Shown: positions 1 to 5,895 of the stretch, in pieces
Layout of the letters: each line of letters begins with the position of its first letter
How positions within the stretch are numbered: the stretch's first letter is position 1
IMG/VR virus record: IMGVR_UViG_3300042090_000282
Location: 1-44,710 of that record
Direction: 5' to 3' (one strand)
Source: a virus
Length of the DNA: 44,710 nucleotides
Made by a program: the position numbers and the translations under genes
Notes under the pieces: generated by a model
Seen by the model: only the letters and a program-made list of their open reading frames with translations
Told to the model about the DNA's origin: nothing
Databases searched by the model: none

Positions 1-153
1 GCCCGAGCAGCCCGAGCAGCGCGAGCAGTCCGAGCAGTACGAGCAGCCCGAGCAGCCCGAGCAGCGCGAGCAGTACGAGCAGCCCGAGCAGCGCGAGCAG
101 TCCGAGCAGTACGAGCAGCCCGAGCAGCCCGAGCAGCGCGAGCAGTCCGAGCA
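1..153. repeat. 9-bp tandem repeat (CGAGCAG + 2 variable bases), left end
   Basis: Seventeen uninterrupted 9-bp units. Seven bases are invariant and the last two vary among CC, CG, TC and TA. Only the codon for the third residue of each triplet changes, so the array varies at protein level (Gly, Arg, Asp, Tyr) while Cys-Ser is fixed. There are no spacers and no palindromes, so this is a coding minisatellite and not a CRISPR. It is the same array as at 44526-44710. Confidence 0.97.
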
Positions 154-276
154 GTTAGTGCAATTTTCGCAGTCCTTCAAGCTATCGAGCGCAGCCTGCG
201 CCGCTTCCGTCGAGCCGAAGTATTCGACCGAGCAGCGATTGCCGTTCGAGTCGGTGAGCCAGGTAGTCTCGGTCAT
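1..276 (-). CDS. Cys-Ser-X triplet-repeat phage protein, N-terminal part (gene wraps the window ends)
   Basis: The frame starts at ATG 276-274 and runs off the left edge with no stop. Residues 1-40 form a compact domain (begins MTETTWLTDSNG, then RCSVEYFGS and an Ala/Leu helix). After the linker CENCTNC come 17 perfect triplets C-S-X with X = Asp, Arg, Gly or Tyr. The matching C-terminal part is the leftward frame 44169-44710, which begins with the same triplets and ends in a globular domain containing THCRAGWVVTLAG. From memory, uncultured-phage proteins combine exactly this N-terminal domain, a CSx tract and this C-terminal domain, so I read the two pieces as one gene of at least 271 residues. 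It lies 26 bp downstream of the DUF1364 gene in the early operon. Function is unknown. Cysteine at every third position suggests metal binding or a stacked-cysteine solenoid (inference). Confidence 0.85.
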   Translation of the reverse strand, partial: MTETTWLTDSNGNRCSVEYFGSTEAAQAALDSLKDCENCTNCSDCSRCSGCSGCSYCSDCSRCSGCSYCSRCSGCSGCSYCSDCSRCSGCSG

Positions 277-302
277 GATCGTTCCCAGTAGTTGGAGAAT
301 TC

Positions 303-590
303 CTAAAGTAAACCGCGCTTGTGTAGTGCGGCTATTGTTCTGACCATTCCCTCTAAGTGCATCAGATCCAATTGGTGTGGCGTAAAAGCCGTCTTGCTGC
401 GCCGATCTATAGCATCATGGCAGCTTGAGCAGGCCCAGGAACCGATCAGGTCGATGGGTTTCATTCCCATGCCACAAACTCCCGACAGCCTATAGTGCGC
501 GAGTACCGTCGTCTCCTGCCTGAAATTACATATTCCAGGGACGCGAATCATACAATCCTGCCCGCGGGCCGCATCACGGAGTTTGCTCAC
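303..590 (-). CDS. DUF1364 / YbcO-like nuclease
   Basis: A 95-residue protein of the DUF1364 family; E. coli prophage YbcO is a member and is thought to be an HNH-type nuclease. Visible landmarks are Cys13, Cys21, AHYR (His32), the loop GVCGMGMKP and the zinc/nuclease knuckle SWACSSCHDAIDRR (Cys54, Cys57, His58). I chose GTG 590 over the TTG at 602 because GTG overlaps the upstream stop as GTGA and because family members begin close to SKLRxAARG. It is the last gene of the recombination module before the Cys-triplet gene. The likely role is cutting branched or recombining DNA (family-level knowledge). No truncation is seen. Confidence 0.85.
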   Translation of the reverse strand: MSKLRDAARGQDCMIRVPGICNFRQETTVLAHYRLSGVCGMGMKPIDLIGSWACSSCHDAIDRRSKTAFTPHQLDLMHLEGMVRTIAALHKRGLL

Positions 591-928
591 GCGACACGCC
601 AAAGAGTTGAAAGCCCCCGATGCCTAGAAGGGTCTTGATGGCAGCCATACCCCGCATGCCGGATCACGCCAGCGAGCGAAGCCCTACGCAGCACACTTCC
701 CCATGCGCGCCTATCTGGCGGTTCTTCGATAAACGCCGGGGTCGCCCATTTGCGCACATCTTCAGTTTTGAAGATGCGATCAGGATTCAGAAAGGCGAAG
801 CTGCGCAACAGAGAATAGGCGCGTTCTGACCACTTCGGGATTTGCCGATCGGCGTGCCCTGTGGCGCGTTGCATTCCTTCGTCGCGTCGGCGCTCTCCTT
901 CCTGCAACAAATGAAGTTGCTCACTCAT
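587..928 (-). CDS. Hypothetical phage protein, winged-helix-like
   Basis: 113 residues from ATG 928, which overlaps the upstream stop as ATGA; an in-frame ATG at 943 is less likely. The N-terminal 30 residues are charged. The remainder has a regular alpha-helical pattern with TEDVRKWATPAF, then DRRAWGSVLRRASLAGVI and RHAGYG. That layout is typical of small phage winged-helix-like proteins found beside Holliday-junction and YbcO-type nucleases. No catalytic motif is seen. Translation is coupled to both neighbours. A DNA-binding helper of the recombination module is an inference only. Confidence 0.6.
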   Translation of the reverse strand: MSEQLHLLQEGERRRDEGMQRATGHADRQIPKWSERAYSLLRSFAFLNPDRIFKTEDVRKWATPAFIEEPPDRRAWGSVLRRASLAGVIRHAGYGCHQDPSRHRGLSTLWRVA

Positions 929-1359
929 CGCGCCAGCCCACATAGTTTTTGAATTTCCACATTGATTTCATCTTCTGTCACTCCTGGTAAAATATCCTTG
1001 CAAACTACATCGATGATTCGCGACCACACTTCCTGGAATTCATCCTCTCCTAGCGAGTCGAAGTTTATTGAATTAGGAAGCAAATAGACTTCCCCGGTAG
1101 AGCGCTGCATGAATGGCGAACAATGACCGGAGGCTAATTTAAGGTAATCGCTCACTTGTTCCTTGGCTTTGAACATATCGGTATTGTCCAGAATAATGTC
1201 CACCAGCGCCCAATATCGATTGAGTGCTTTCAGGGACCGCGGCTTGACGATATCTGCCTTATAAGTATCTCCCACATTGAACTTGCGTGCCGCTGCGCGA
1301 CTCGCGTCATCGGCTTCAATCCAGCCGCTTAATGTGCGCCTGAGCAAAAATCTAGCCAT
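925..1359 (-). CDS. DUF1367-like recombination-module protein
   Basis: 144 residues from ATG 1359. The central motif SLKALNRYWALVDIIL, followed by YLKLASGHCSPF and then STGEVYLLPNSINF, resembles phage DUF1367 / NinB-like proteins that accompany recombination genes. The C-terminal helix contains WSRIIDVVCKDILPGV. The stop overlaps the next start by ATGA. The gene sits between an SSB-tailed protein and a winged-helix-like protein. Assignment to DUF1367 rests on remembered pattern and could be wrong at family level, but the gene itself is well supported by coupling and coding pattern. Confidence 0.65.
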   Translation of the reverse strand: MARFLLRRTLSGWIEADDASRAAARKFNVGDTYKADIVKPRSLKALNRYWALVDIILDNTDMFKAKEQVSDYLKLASGHCSPFMQRSTGEVYLLPNSINFDSLGEDEFQEVWSRIIDVVCKDILPGVTEDEINVEIQKLCGLAR

Positions 1360-1371
1360 TCGATTTGGCCG

Positions 1372-1653
1372 TCAAAATGGGATCTCGTCGTCATCGAAGT
1401 TTTGGGTCGATTGCTGCGGTGCCGGATTAGCGGCACCCCCACGATGCTCGCTTGCGCGTTTCGGCTTGAACGAAAGCGACAGGAATTTTGCTCCAGGGGT
1501 TTTGCTCTTGGCACCGCTGGTCTTGATCCACGCATCCACCCAATATTGAACGCGATCGATTTCGGCCTGCCCGCGGTAGTCGGGATGGTTGTCTGCCACC
1601 TTGTCCGTGTTTTTGAACAAAACACCGCGCAGATCATTGTCAAATTCTGGCAT
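1372..1653 (-). CDS. SSB-like protein with acidic C-terminal tip
   Basis: 93 residues from ATG 1653, overlapping the end of the exonuclease gene by 14 bp. The N-terminal half reads RGVLFKNTDK, HPDYRGQAEI, WVDAWIKTSG and AKFLSLSFKPK. This is a beta-rich pattern like small phage single-strand-binding or DUF736-like proteins. The C-terminus is disordered (Pro/Gln/Asn) and ends exactly in DDDEIPF, which matches the acidic tip of bacterial SSB (Asp-Asp-Asp-Ile-Pro-Phe). The likely role is coating single strands and recruiting SSB-interacting partners to the exonuclease/annealase module (inference). It could also be a partner that mimics the SSB tail without binding DNA. Confidence 0.7.
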   Translation of the reverse strand: MPEFDNDLRGVLFKNTDKVADNHPDYRGQAEIDRVQYWVDAWIKTSGAKSKTPGAKFLSLSFKPKRASEHRGGAANPAPQQSTQNFDDDEIPF

Positions 1654-2290
1654 GAGTCATCCCCTCTATTTTGGCAACTTCGTTTTCGACTTCGTTCAGG
1701 AATTGCACCGCCAGCATTTCATAATCCGGGATGCCCGCGTTGTAGCACTCAACGCGCAGGCGCAGCAATTGCAGTCTCGCCGGCAGCCGGTTATCGAAGC
1801 TCACCAGATCGCAGAAGGTGGCGCCGCTGATCCAAAGGTTGTGGCGAACCTGCGCCAGATATTCAGCGAGCAGAGTTTGTGGTTCGCGCAGGTACATCAG
1901 GTGTGTATAGGTCTTCGGACACTTGAATTCAACGATGCCGCTGAAATTTCCAATGTCGGCATCCAGGGAGCATCCTGCCATCAGTGTGTTGTGCTGCAAA
2001 AAGCCGGTCTTGCGGCACATTTCCCCGGTTGCAACTTCGTAGGCAGCAAAGGCCAGCGGTTCCATTTCGAGGCCGCGCTGCATGTCTTTACCGAAAAACC
2101 CTTCCTCATCGGGAACTCCGGTGATTCGTTCGCAGGCGATTTGCAGCCGCAGATCGCGGCGCTGGATCGATTCCTCGCCTTTCTTGCCCTTGGCCAGCAA
2201 GATATCTGCCTTCGATCCCGTGAGCCGGCCGCAGCGCGCCAGATACCACTCCGGACTTCGCTGCTCGGCGTCGATAACAGTGAAGTTCAC
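1640..2290 (-). CDS. YqaJ-family (lambda Exo-like) 5'-3' exonuclease
   Basis: 216 residues, GTG start at 2290, two bases from the Erf stop, with AGGA just upstream. This is a PD-(D/E)xK recombinase nuclease. RSPEWYLARCGRLTGSK at about 11-27 is the family's N-terminal signature. GLEMEPLA (about 73-80) carries the conserved Glu. SLDADIG (Asp110/Asp112), then IVEFKCPK (Glu121-x-Lys123), form the catalytic D...ExK site, and Gln147 lies on the next helix. It resects double-strand ends to 3' tails for the annealing protein encoded directly upstream, as in lambda Red and similar two-component systems. Length is normal and all catalytic residues are present. Confidence 0.92.
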   Translation of the reverse strand: MNFTVIDAEQRSPEWYLARCGRLTGSKADILLAKGKKGEESIQRRDLRLQIACERITGVPDEEGFFGKDMQRGLEMEPLAFAAYEVATGEMCRKTGFLQHNTLMAGCSLDADIGNFSGIVEFKCPKTYTHLMYLREPQTLLAEYLAQVRHNLWISGATFCDLVSFDNRLPARLQLLRLRVECYNAGIPDYEMLAVQFLNEVENEVAKIEGMTHARI

Positions 2291-2291
2291 A

Positions 2292-3071
2292 TTATTCCTG
2301 CGGCTTCACGGCCGCCGCGCTGCCTTTCAGGTCCGTCCACCAGTTGCGGTAATCCGCGACAATCCTGCCGCGGGTTTCCTCGGCAAGCCCTTTAAAACAG
2401 AGCGCCAGGGCATCACTGCCCTCGTTGGCGGCATCCTCCAGGGCAATCCGCACATCATCAGCGAGCGGCGGTGCTTCGTCTTTGCGGTTGTCAGCATCAG
2501 GAAGATCGGCGCTCGTCAATCCGGTGATGGACAAGATTGTGTACCGCTCCAGGTAATGGATAGTGCTGCCGATAGCCTGAATGACATTCTTGGTCCCCGA
2601 ATCGTCCGGCGGCGCCGATAAAACGATACGCTCAGAATGTCCCAGCGCATGGGTAACGATGCAGGTGACGGTAATCCGGTTCTGCTCCTGGCTTACGTCC
2701 CAGCGGTGAGATAAGCCATGCTTGCCTAAGCCGGCGGCAATTTTCTCGACCACCTCTGCATGGCTGGCATGGGTGTATTCGGTTTCCCCTTTCTGGGTTT
2801 TGAACCGTACATGCGTGTCTTTGAATATCTTGGGCGGATCAGCCTTGAATGCCGCCATGGCCACGGTAAACGCCTTGCGCGCCTCATTGGCATCCCAGCG
2901 CTCTTTCAGTTCCAGCAGCTTTTCGATCCGGTTAAGATCGAAATCCGTCTCCATGGCGCGCTCGATGATCGCCATGATGGCAGCGGAATCGGTGATTGGC
3001 GCACGCTTGACGATGGCGCTCTCTGGCAGCCCGGTAAATACCATGTCGCCGGGTTTGAAAGGATCGATCAT
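2292..3071 (-). CDS. erf: Erf-family single-strand annealing protein
   Basis: 259 residues, ATG 3071 overlapping the upstream stop (ATGA). ERF superfamily landmarks are AFTVAMAAFKADPPKIFKD (about 66-84), the YTHASHAEVV block, HGLSHRW, then ITVTCIVTHALGHSE, and the family core NVIQAIGSTIHYLERYTI followed by ITGL. P22 Erf-type proteins form rings on single-stranded DNA and anneal complementary strands. Together with the adjacent YqaJ exonuclease this gives a RecA-independent recombination pair, which could circularise terminally redundant DNA or repair forks. The acidic, less conserved C-terminal third (from about 195) is usual for the family. Confidence 0.92.
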   Translation of the reverse strand: MIDPFKPGDMVFTGLPESAIVKRAPITDSAAIMAIIERAMETDFDLNRIEKLLELKERWDANEARKAFTVAMAAFKADPPKIFKDTHVRFKTQKGETEYTHASHAEVVEKIAAGLGKHGLSHRWDVSQEQNRITVTCIVTHALGHSERIVLSAPPDDSGTKNVIQAIGSTIHYLERYTILSITGLTSADLPDADNRKDEAPPLADDVRIALEDAANEGSDALALCFKGLAEETRGRIVADYRNWWTDLKGSAAAVKPQE

Positions 3072-3256
3072 TTCGTGGCCTCAACCGGCGCTTGGCGCAC
3101 ATCAGCGATCAACGCATCGTGATACGCGGAGCGCAGTTCCCGAAGCGCGATCCCCATTTTTTTGTTTATATCGCTCTCTTTCGGCGTCTTGCTGACGCAT
3201 TCATCGATCGCTGCCACCGCAGCCGCATACGTTTTATTCGAGATATCAATGAGCAT
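3068..3256 (-). CDS. Small helical hypothetical protein
   Basis: 62 residues from ATG 3256, with an AAAGGA Shine-Dalgarno eight bases upstream; a longer in-frame extension upstream has no such site. It contains KTYAAAVAAIDECVSKTPKE and IALRELRSAYHDALI, two amphipathic helices with no cysteines pairable as a metal site. The stop is coupled to the Erf start by ATGA, so it is probably an accessory of the recombination module. Its 5' end overlaps the membrane-protein frame 3166-3432 out of frame. Confidence 0.6.
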   Translation of the reverse strand: MLIDISNKTYAAAVAAIDECVSKTPKESDINKKMGIALRELRSAYHDALIADVRQAPVEATK

Positions 3257-3432
3257 TGTTGATCCTTTGGCTTGTAGTCTGCAAGGTTGAACTGCGGCGT
3301 GATCCGGTGACTTTTGATATCCCGGTAGGAGATAAATCGCGATCGTCGGTCGCGCCACCGCTGGTACCAATGAGCAATGCCAAGCATAGCCGCTAATATG
3401 GCAAGGAACAATAAGAAAAAATCGATGGCCAT
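3166..3432 (-). CDS. Putative small membrane protein (overlapping frame)
   Basis: 88 residues from ATG 3432. Residues 4-21 (DFFLLFLAILAAMLGIAH) form one transmembrane helix, followed by a very basic tail (WYQRWRDRRSRF, later RRRKR). The start codon lies directly after the T-run of the leftward terminator 3433-3465, with no clear Shine-Dalgarno. Its last 91 bp overlap the next gene out of frame. The hydrophobic segment looks deliberate, but the basic C-terminus may be a by-product of the overlap. A weak TTGTTC / TATGCT (17 bp) pair inside this frame could instead be a promoter for the recombination genes. Confidence 0.4.
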   Translation of the reverse strand: MAIDFFLLFLAILAAMLGIAHWYQRWRDRRSRFISYRDIKSHRITPQFNLADYKPKDQQCSLISRIKRMRLRWQRSMNASARRRKRAI

Positions 3433-3465
3433 AAAAAAAGAGCCAGGATGCTACGCTGGCTCTTT
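3433..3465 (-). terminator. Intrinsic terminator in the leftward operon
   Basis: A perfect 10-bp stem (3437-3446 with 3456-3465, core AGAGCCAG/CTGGCTCT) with a 9-nt loop. On the minus strand it is followed at once by seven T. It lies 5 bp past the stop of the 3470-3760 gene and ahead of the whole recombination module. On the plus strand only three T follow, so it acts leftward. Genes beyond it need antitermination, read-through or an internal promoter. Confidence 0.85.
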
Positions 3466-3469
3466 CCGA

Positions 3470-3760
3470 TCAGTGAGTTGTCGCCGGCTGCTCGGCTGCC
3501 GGTTTCTCGCTTTTGAAACCCCTCAGCAACTCGCCCACCGCGCCAGCCGCAAGGCCCAATTGGAAGCGCCTCTGCGCTTTCTCGATTGATTTCAGAACAG
3601 ACTGGGCGAGTTCCTTGTCGGCCGACTCGATCTCACCGGCCAACATTTTGTTGACAACTTCCGTGGCGAGTTCCATCGACTTTAGGATTACGCTAGCCGT
3701 TTCCTGCTCGATAGGCACGGAAATGACATTGGTTACACACGATTTCCCATCTTCACACAT
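3470..3760 (-). CDS. Small helical hypothetical protein
   Basis: 96 residues. The start is ATG 3760 (MCEDGKSC), chosen over ATG 3775 because a full GGAGGT Shine-Dalgarno (3773-3768) sits seven bases upstream of it and would lie inside the longer frame. The middle is a long amphipathic helix (VILKSMELATEVVNKML, then ADKELAQSVLKSIEKAQRRF). The end is Lys/Glu/Ala-rich with one Gly-rich patch. No catalytic motif is visible. It has the best ribosome site in the operon, so strong expression is likely, and it lies just before the terminator. Confidence 0.65.
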   Translation of the reverse strand: MCEDGKSCVTNVISVPIEQETASVILKSMELATEVVNKMLAGEIESADKELAQSVLKSIEKAQRRFQLGLAAGAVGELLRGFKSEKPAAEQPATTH

Positions 3761-3801
3761 TGCTATTACCTCCATTCAAATTGCCCACAAAACTGTGTGG
3801 A

Positions 3802-4098
3802 CTACAGTTTGCCCTCCAGCGTGGCCAACGCCAGCATGGAAAGCAGATACACAGTGTCTTCCACCCGGCCGATTTTCCGCGCATGGCGTAGAAAACCAAT
3901 GGCATCGCGCACCGAATTGCTTTTGGTGGCTGGTTTCGGCGGCGGTTTGTTCTTTTTGCTGGAAGTCTGCTTCTTGCGCCATGCGTGAATCATGGAATGC
4001 GCTACCCCGAGATCAGCAGCGATTGCCGCGGCCGATTCCTTGGCCAGCCGCTTGATCGCATCCGCCTTGAACTGCGGTGAATAGGTTTTGCGCGTCAT
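3802..4098 (-). CDS. Transposase OrfA-like (IS3/Transposase_8) helix-turn-helix protein
   Basis: 98 residues, ATG 4098 overlapping the previous stop (ATGA). Residues 1-43 (RKTYSPQFKADAIKRLAKES, then AADLGVAHSMIHAWRKK) match the N-terminal helix-turn-helix of IS3-family OrfA proteins. After a Lys/Pro linker (SSKKNKPPPKP) the last 45 residues form an unrelated helical domain in place of the OrfA leucine zipper. There is no OrfB, no inverted repeats and no frameshift signal nearby, so this is not an insertion sequence. The family binds specific DNA, so a domesticated regulator of the early operon is the best guess. Confidence 0.7.
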   Translation of the reverse strand: MTRKTYSPQFKADAIKRLAKESAAAIAADLGVAHSMIHAWRKKQTSSKKNKPPPKPATKSNSVRDAIGFLRHARKIGRVEDTVYLLSMLALATLEGKL

Positions 4099-4310
4099 TT
4101 ACACTTGACCATGACGAAGGCTGACTGCCCCGGCAGTTCTTCCATGCGCGCATCATAGAGGTGCAGCTTGGGGCGCCGCTCCAGGATTTCAGCCGGCCGG
4201 CGCCGGCTCCAGCGCCCGCAGGAGGCGCGGCAGTTGACGCAAAAAGTAGAGCGCGCGTTCTCCGTCAATTCATTAATACAGTTCGGCATGGCGCAAATCT
4301 TGGTTTTCAT
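4095..4310 (-). CDS. Small zinc-binding hypothetical protein
   Basis: 71 residues, ATG 4310, coupled to both neighbours through ATGA overlaps. CAMPNCINEL and TFCVNCRASCGRW place Cys at 6, 11, 24, 27 and 31, a credible zinc-ribbon set. The second half is basic then hydrophobic (RRRPAEILERRPKLH, ending VMVKCK). No known family is recognised. Short Cys4 proteins of this type are common in phage early operons. Confidence 0.55.
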   Translation of the reverse strand: MKTKICAMPNCINELTENARSTFCVNCRASCGRWSRRRPAEILERRPKLHLYDARMEELPGQSAFVMVKCK

Positions 4311-4507
4311 TGTGCACCCTCCACGGGCTTGCAGTCTTTGATAAATCGCTCCTTATCGAAGCTGGGATTGAGATTGAAAATTGCCTCCGCGACTCGCTCG
4401 CAGCACAGGGCATGCTGCGCGACAAAGTAGGGCGCATGCCGACCGCCGGCCAGAATCAGGGAGCCGCGAAGGGCATCCCCGAGTAATTCGTAATCGCGTC
4501 GCGTCAT
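4307..4507 (-). CDS. Conserved small early protein
   Basis: 66 residues from ATG 4507. The opening TRRDYELLGDALR and the later FDKERFIKDC are a pattern I know from many small phage early proteins of unknown function (start with a DYE..A.AL helix, end with F(D/N)..RF...C). It sits directly after the hairpin 4532-4555 and is coupled by ATGA to the zinc protein. It resembles the interrupted gene 5894-6083 in its C-terminal pattern (FNLNPSFDKERF versus the FDHSKF segment), so the two may be distant paralogues. Confidence 0.6.
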   Translation of the reverse strand: MTRRDYELLGDALRGSLILAGGRHAPYFVAQHALCCERVAEAIFNLNPSFDKERFIKDCKPVEGAQ

Positions 4508-4531
4508 AAAATCTCTACAGAGCGTCCGTAA

Positions 4532-4555
4532 TAGCCCTGGATTGCTCCAGGGCTA
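4532..4555 (-). terminator. Perfect 9-bp hairpin between DUF932 and the next early gene
   Basis: TAGCCCTGG and CCAGGGCTA form a perfect stem around a 6-nt loop, in the only sizeable gap (60 bp) of this part of the operon. No T-run follows on either strand, so it is a poor intrinsic terminator. An mRNA-processing site, a pause or a protein-binding site is equally possible. Confidence 0.35.
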
Positions 4556-4567
4556 CGGCTGAGGCTC

Positions 4568-5662
4568 TTAGGCTGCCTTTAGCACTTCGCTCCACTGAGA
4601 GCGCGGCAGGTCGATGATCTGGCCGCCGATGCGCTCAAGCTCGGTCGCGCGGTCGTATTCCTCCACGTCAGCAGAATGCCGCGTAACGGCAGAATGCAGC
4701 CCGTAGCGGGATAGATCGCCGCCTTCGATCAAGCGCGCGAGGATGCCCTTGCGCTCACCCTCACCCAGCGAGAAACGCTTGGCGGTGCGCTCAACCACCT
4801 CCACCACATCGTCCCCAAGCCGATCCTTGGCGGCATCGCTCAGTTTTTCGACGGTGGCATCGAACTGAGCCGGGTTGACCGCGGCCCCAAGAATGTCCCG
4901 CACCTGGCCATACACGGCCGCGTCGGTCAATTTCTTGGTGTTGTCGGTCAGAAGCGCATACACATCATCCGAGAGTTCCGCCCGTGCGCCCGTGTGGTAC
5001 TTGCGCATTTTGGCGCCAAAGCTCGCGAGGTTGGTGCATGCCTTGGTCCAGATGCCGGACTCGATCGAGAGTGCGCCAAATCCCACCTCTGAATTAGAGA
5101 TAGTGATCGCCGGGGCCACACAATCGAAAATCGTATGCGTGCCATCACCCATCCGGTGTCCCGTGGGGATGTTGCGCTCGATTTCTCGCGAAACCGCCTT
5201 GATGTACATCCGGGTTTCAGTGATCTCGCACGACAGGATCATAAAATCCTTGTCCAAAAGTGTGGGGATGACCACTTCGGCAAGGTCTTCGTTCTCCAGG
5301 GTACGATATTTGTTCGACAGCAACGCTCGCACAGAACCGTCCAGGGTACGGACCATCCGCTTGTCCCCGGTTTTCGCTTCGTCGTGCAGCCAGCGATTGA
5401 CGTTCGTTGCCAACAGTTCAGGGTCTTCCGCAACCATCCGCTTGTAGTAGGCGGCGGGAATGCCGGCATACTCCGCGATCTGGTTGTGGGCAACCGTGTT
5501 GACACCAAAGGTCTTCACGTCTCCATTTTGCAGGGCAATCGCAGGCTTGGCGTCGTAGACCACCATTTCCATCTTGCCGACAGGCGCGATGAAATCCTGT
5601 TTAGCCGCTGCCCGCCGCTCAATCTCTTGAGCGAGTTCGGTCAGGCTTTTTCCAGTTTTCAT
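4568..5662 (-). CDS. DUF932 phage/plasmid-like protein
   Basis: 364 residues from ATG 5662 (MKTGKSLTEL). A GGAG box lies about ten bases upstream, and the start overlaps the preceding stop as ATGA; the frame is open further upstream but without a ribosome site. Recognisable DUF932 features are FGVNTVAHNQIAEYAGIP, YYKRMV, LLATNVNRWL, then RTLDGSVRALLSNKYRTLEN and GLHSAVTRHSAD near the end. The family occurs beside phage recombination and plasmid genes. Its biochemical role is unknown and often guessed to be recombination-related. Length is typical (about 300-400). Confidence 0.85.
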   Translation of the reverse strand: MKTGKSLTELAQEIERRAAAKQDFIAPVGKMEMVVYDAKPAIALQNGDVKTFGVNTVAHNQIAEYAGIPAAYYKRMVAEDPELLATNVNRWLHDEAKTGDKRMVRTLDGSVRALLSNKYRTLENEDLAEVVIPTLLDKDFMILSCEITETRMYIKAVSREIERNIPTGHRMGDGTHTIFDCVAPAITISNSEVGFGALSIESGIWTKACTNLASFGAKMRKYHTGARAELSDDVYALLTDNTKKLTDAAVYGQVRDILGAAVNPAQFDATVEKLSDAAKDRLGDDVVEVVERTAKRFSLGEGERKGILARLIEGGDLSRYGLHSAVTRHSADVEEYDRATELERIGGQIIDLPRSQWSEVLKAA

Positions 5663-5895
5663 AGGAACAATTCTCCATTTTCTTGCAGGGAGTCGGTCCC
5701 GGCGGCCGTGTTGGAGTCTCCAACCAGATGCGCCGGGGCCTCCAGTCCGGCGCATGAAGTTGAATTCTGGTGATCGATCTGTGCTTGCGCGTGGCGAGCT
5801 TGATACTCGGTCCCGCAGCCGGAACAAAACTGCTTGAGTCGATCCGTCTCGGCATCGACCAGGCAGCCGCAGGCGAGCTTATAGGCGCGGCTCAT
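5659..5895 (-). CDS. Small zinc-ribbon-like protein
   Basis: 78 residues from ATG 5895. That ATG shares bases with the TAA ending the preceding frame (TAATG), which fixes the start. LACGCLVDAE and FCSGCGTEY supply Cys9, Cys11, Cys24 and Cys27, a compact Cys4 zinc site. The remainder (QAQIDHQNST...) is polar and probably disordered. It is coupled to DUF932 by ATGA. Unknown function. Confidence 0.6.
   Translation of the reverse strand: MSRAYKLACGCLVDAETDRLKQFCSGCGTEYQARHAQAQIDHQNSTSCAGLEAPAHLVGDSNTAAGTDSLQENGELFL

Noticed and set aside
1-343. Rightward open frame through the repeat (Glu-Gln-X)n ending at 343
   Set aside because: The 9-bp unit is open on both strands, so a long rightward frame is unavoidable. 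The leftward frame has a start, flanking domains on both sides and familiar domain sequences, while the rightward tail has none.
1589-2395. Long rightward frame opposite the exonuclease gene
   Set aside because: It is the complement of a gene with a clear catalytic motif, and its product shows no domain pattern.
3802-4098. Insertion sequence suggested by the OrfA-like protein
   Set aside because: No OrfB, no terminal inverted repeats, no target duplication. The gene is translationally coupled to its phage neighbours.
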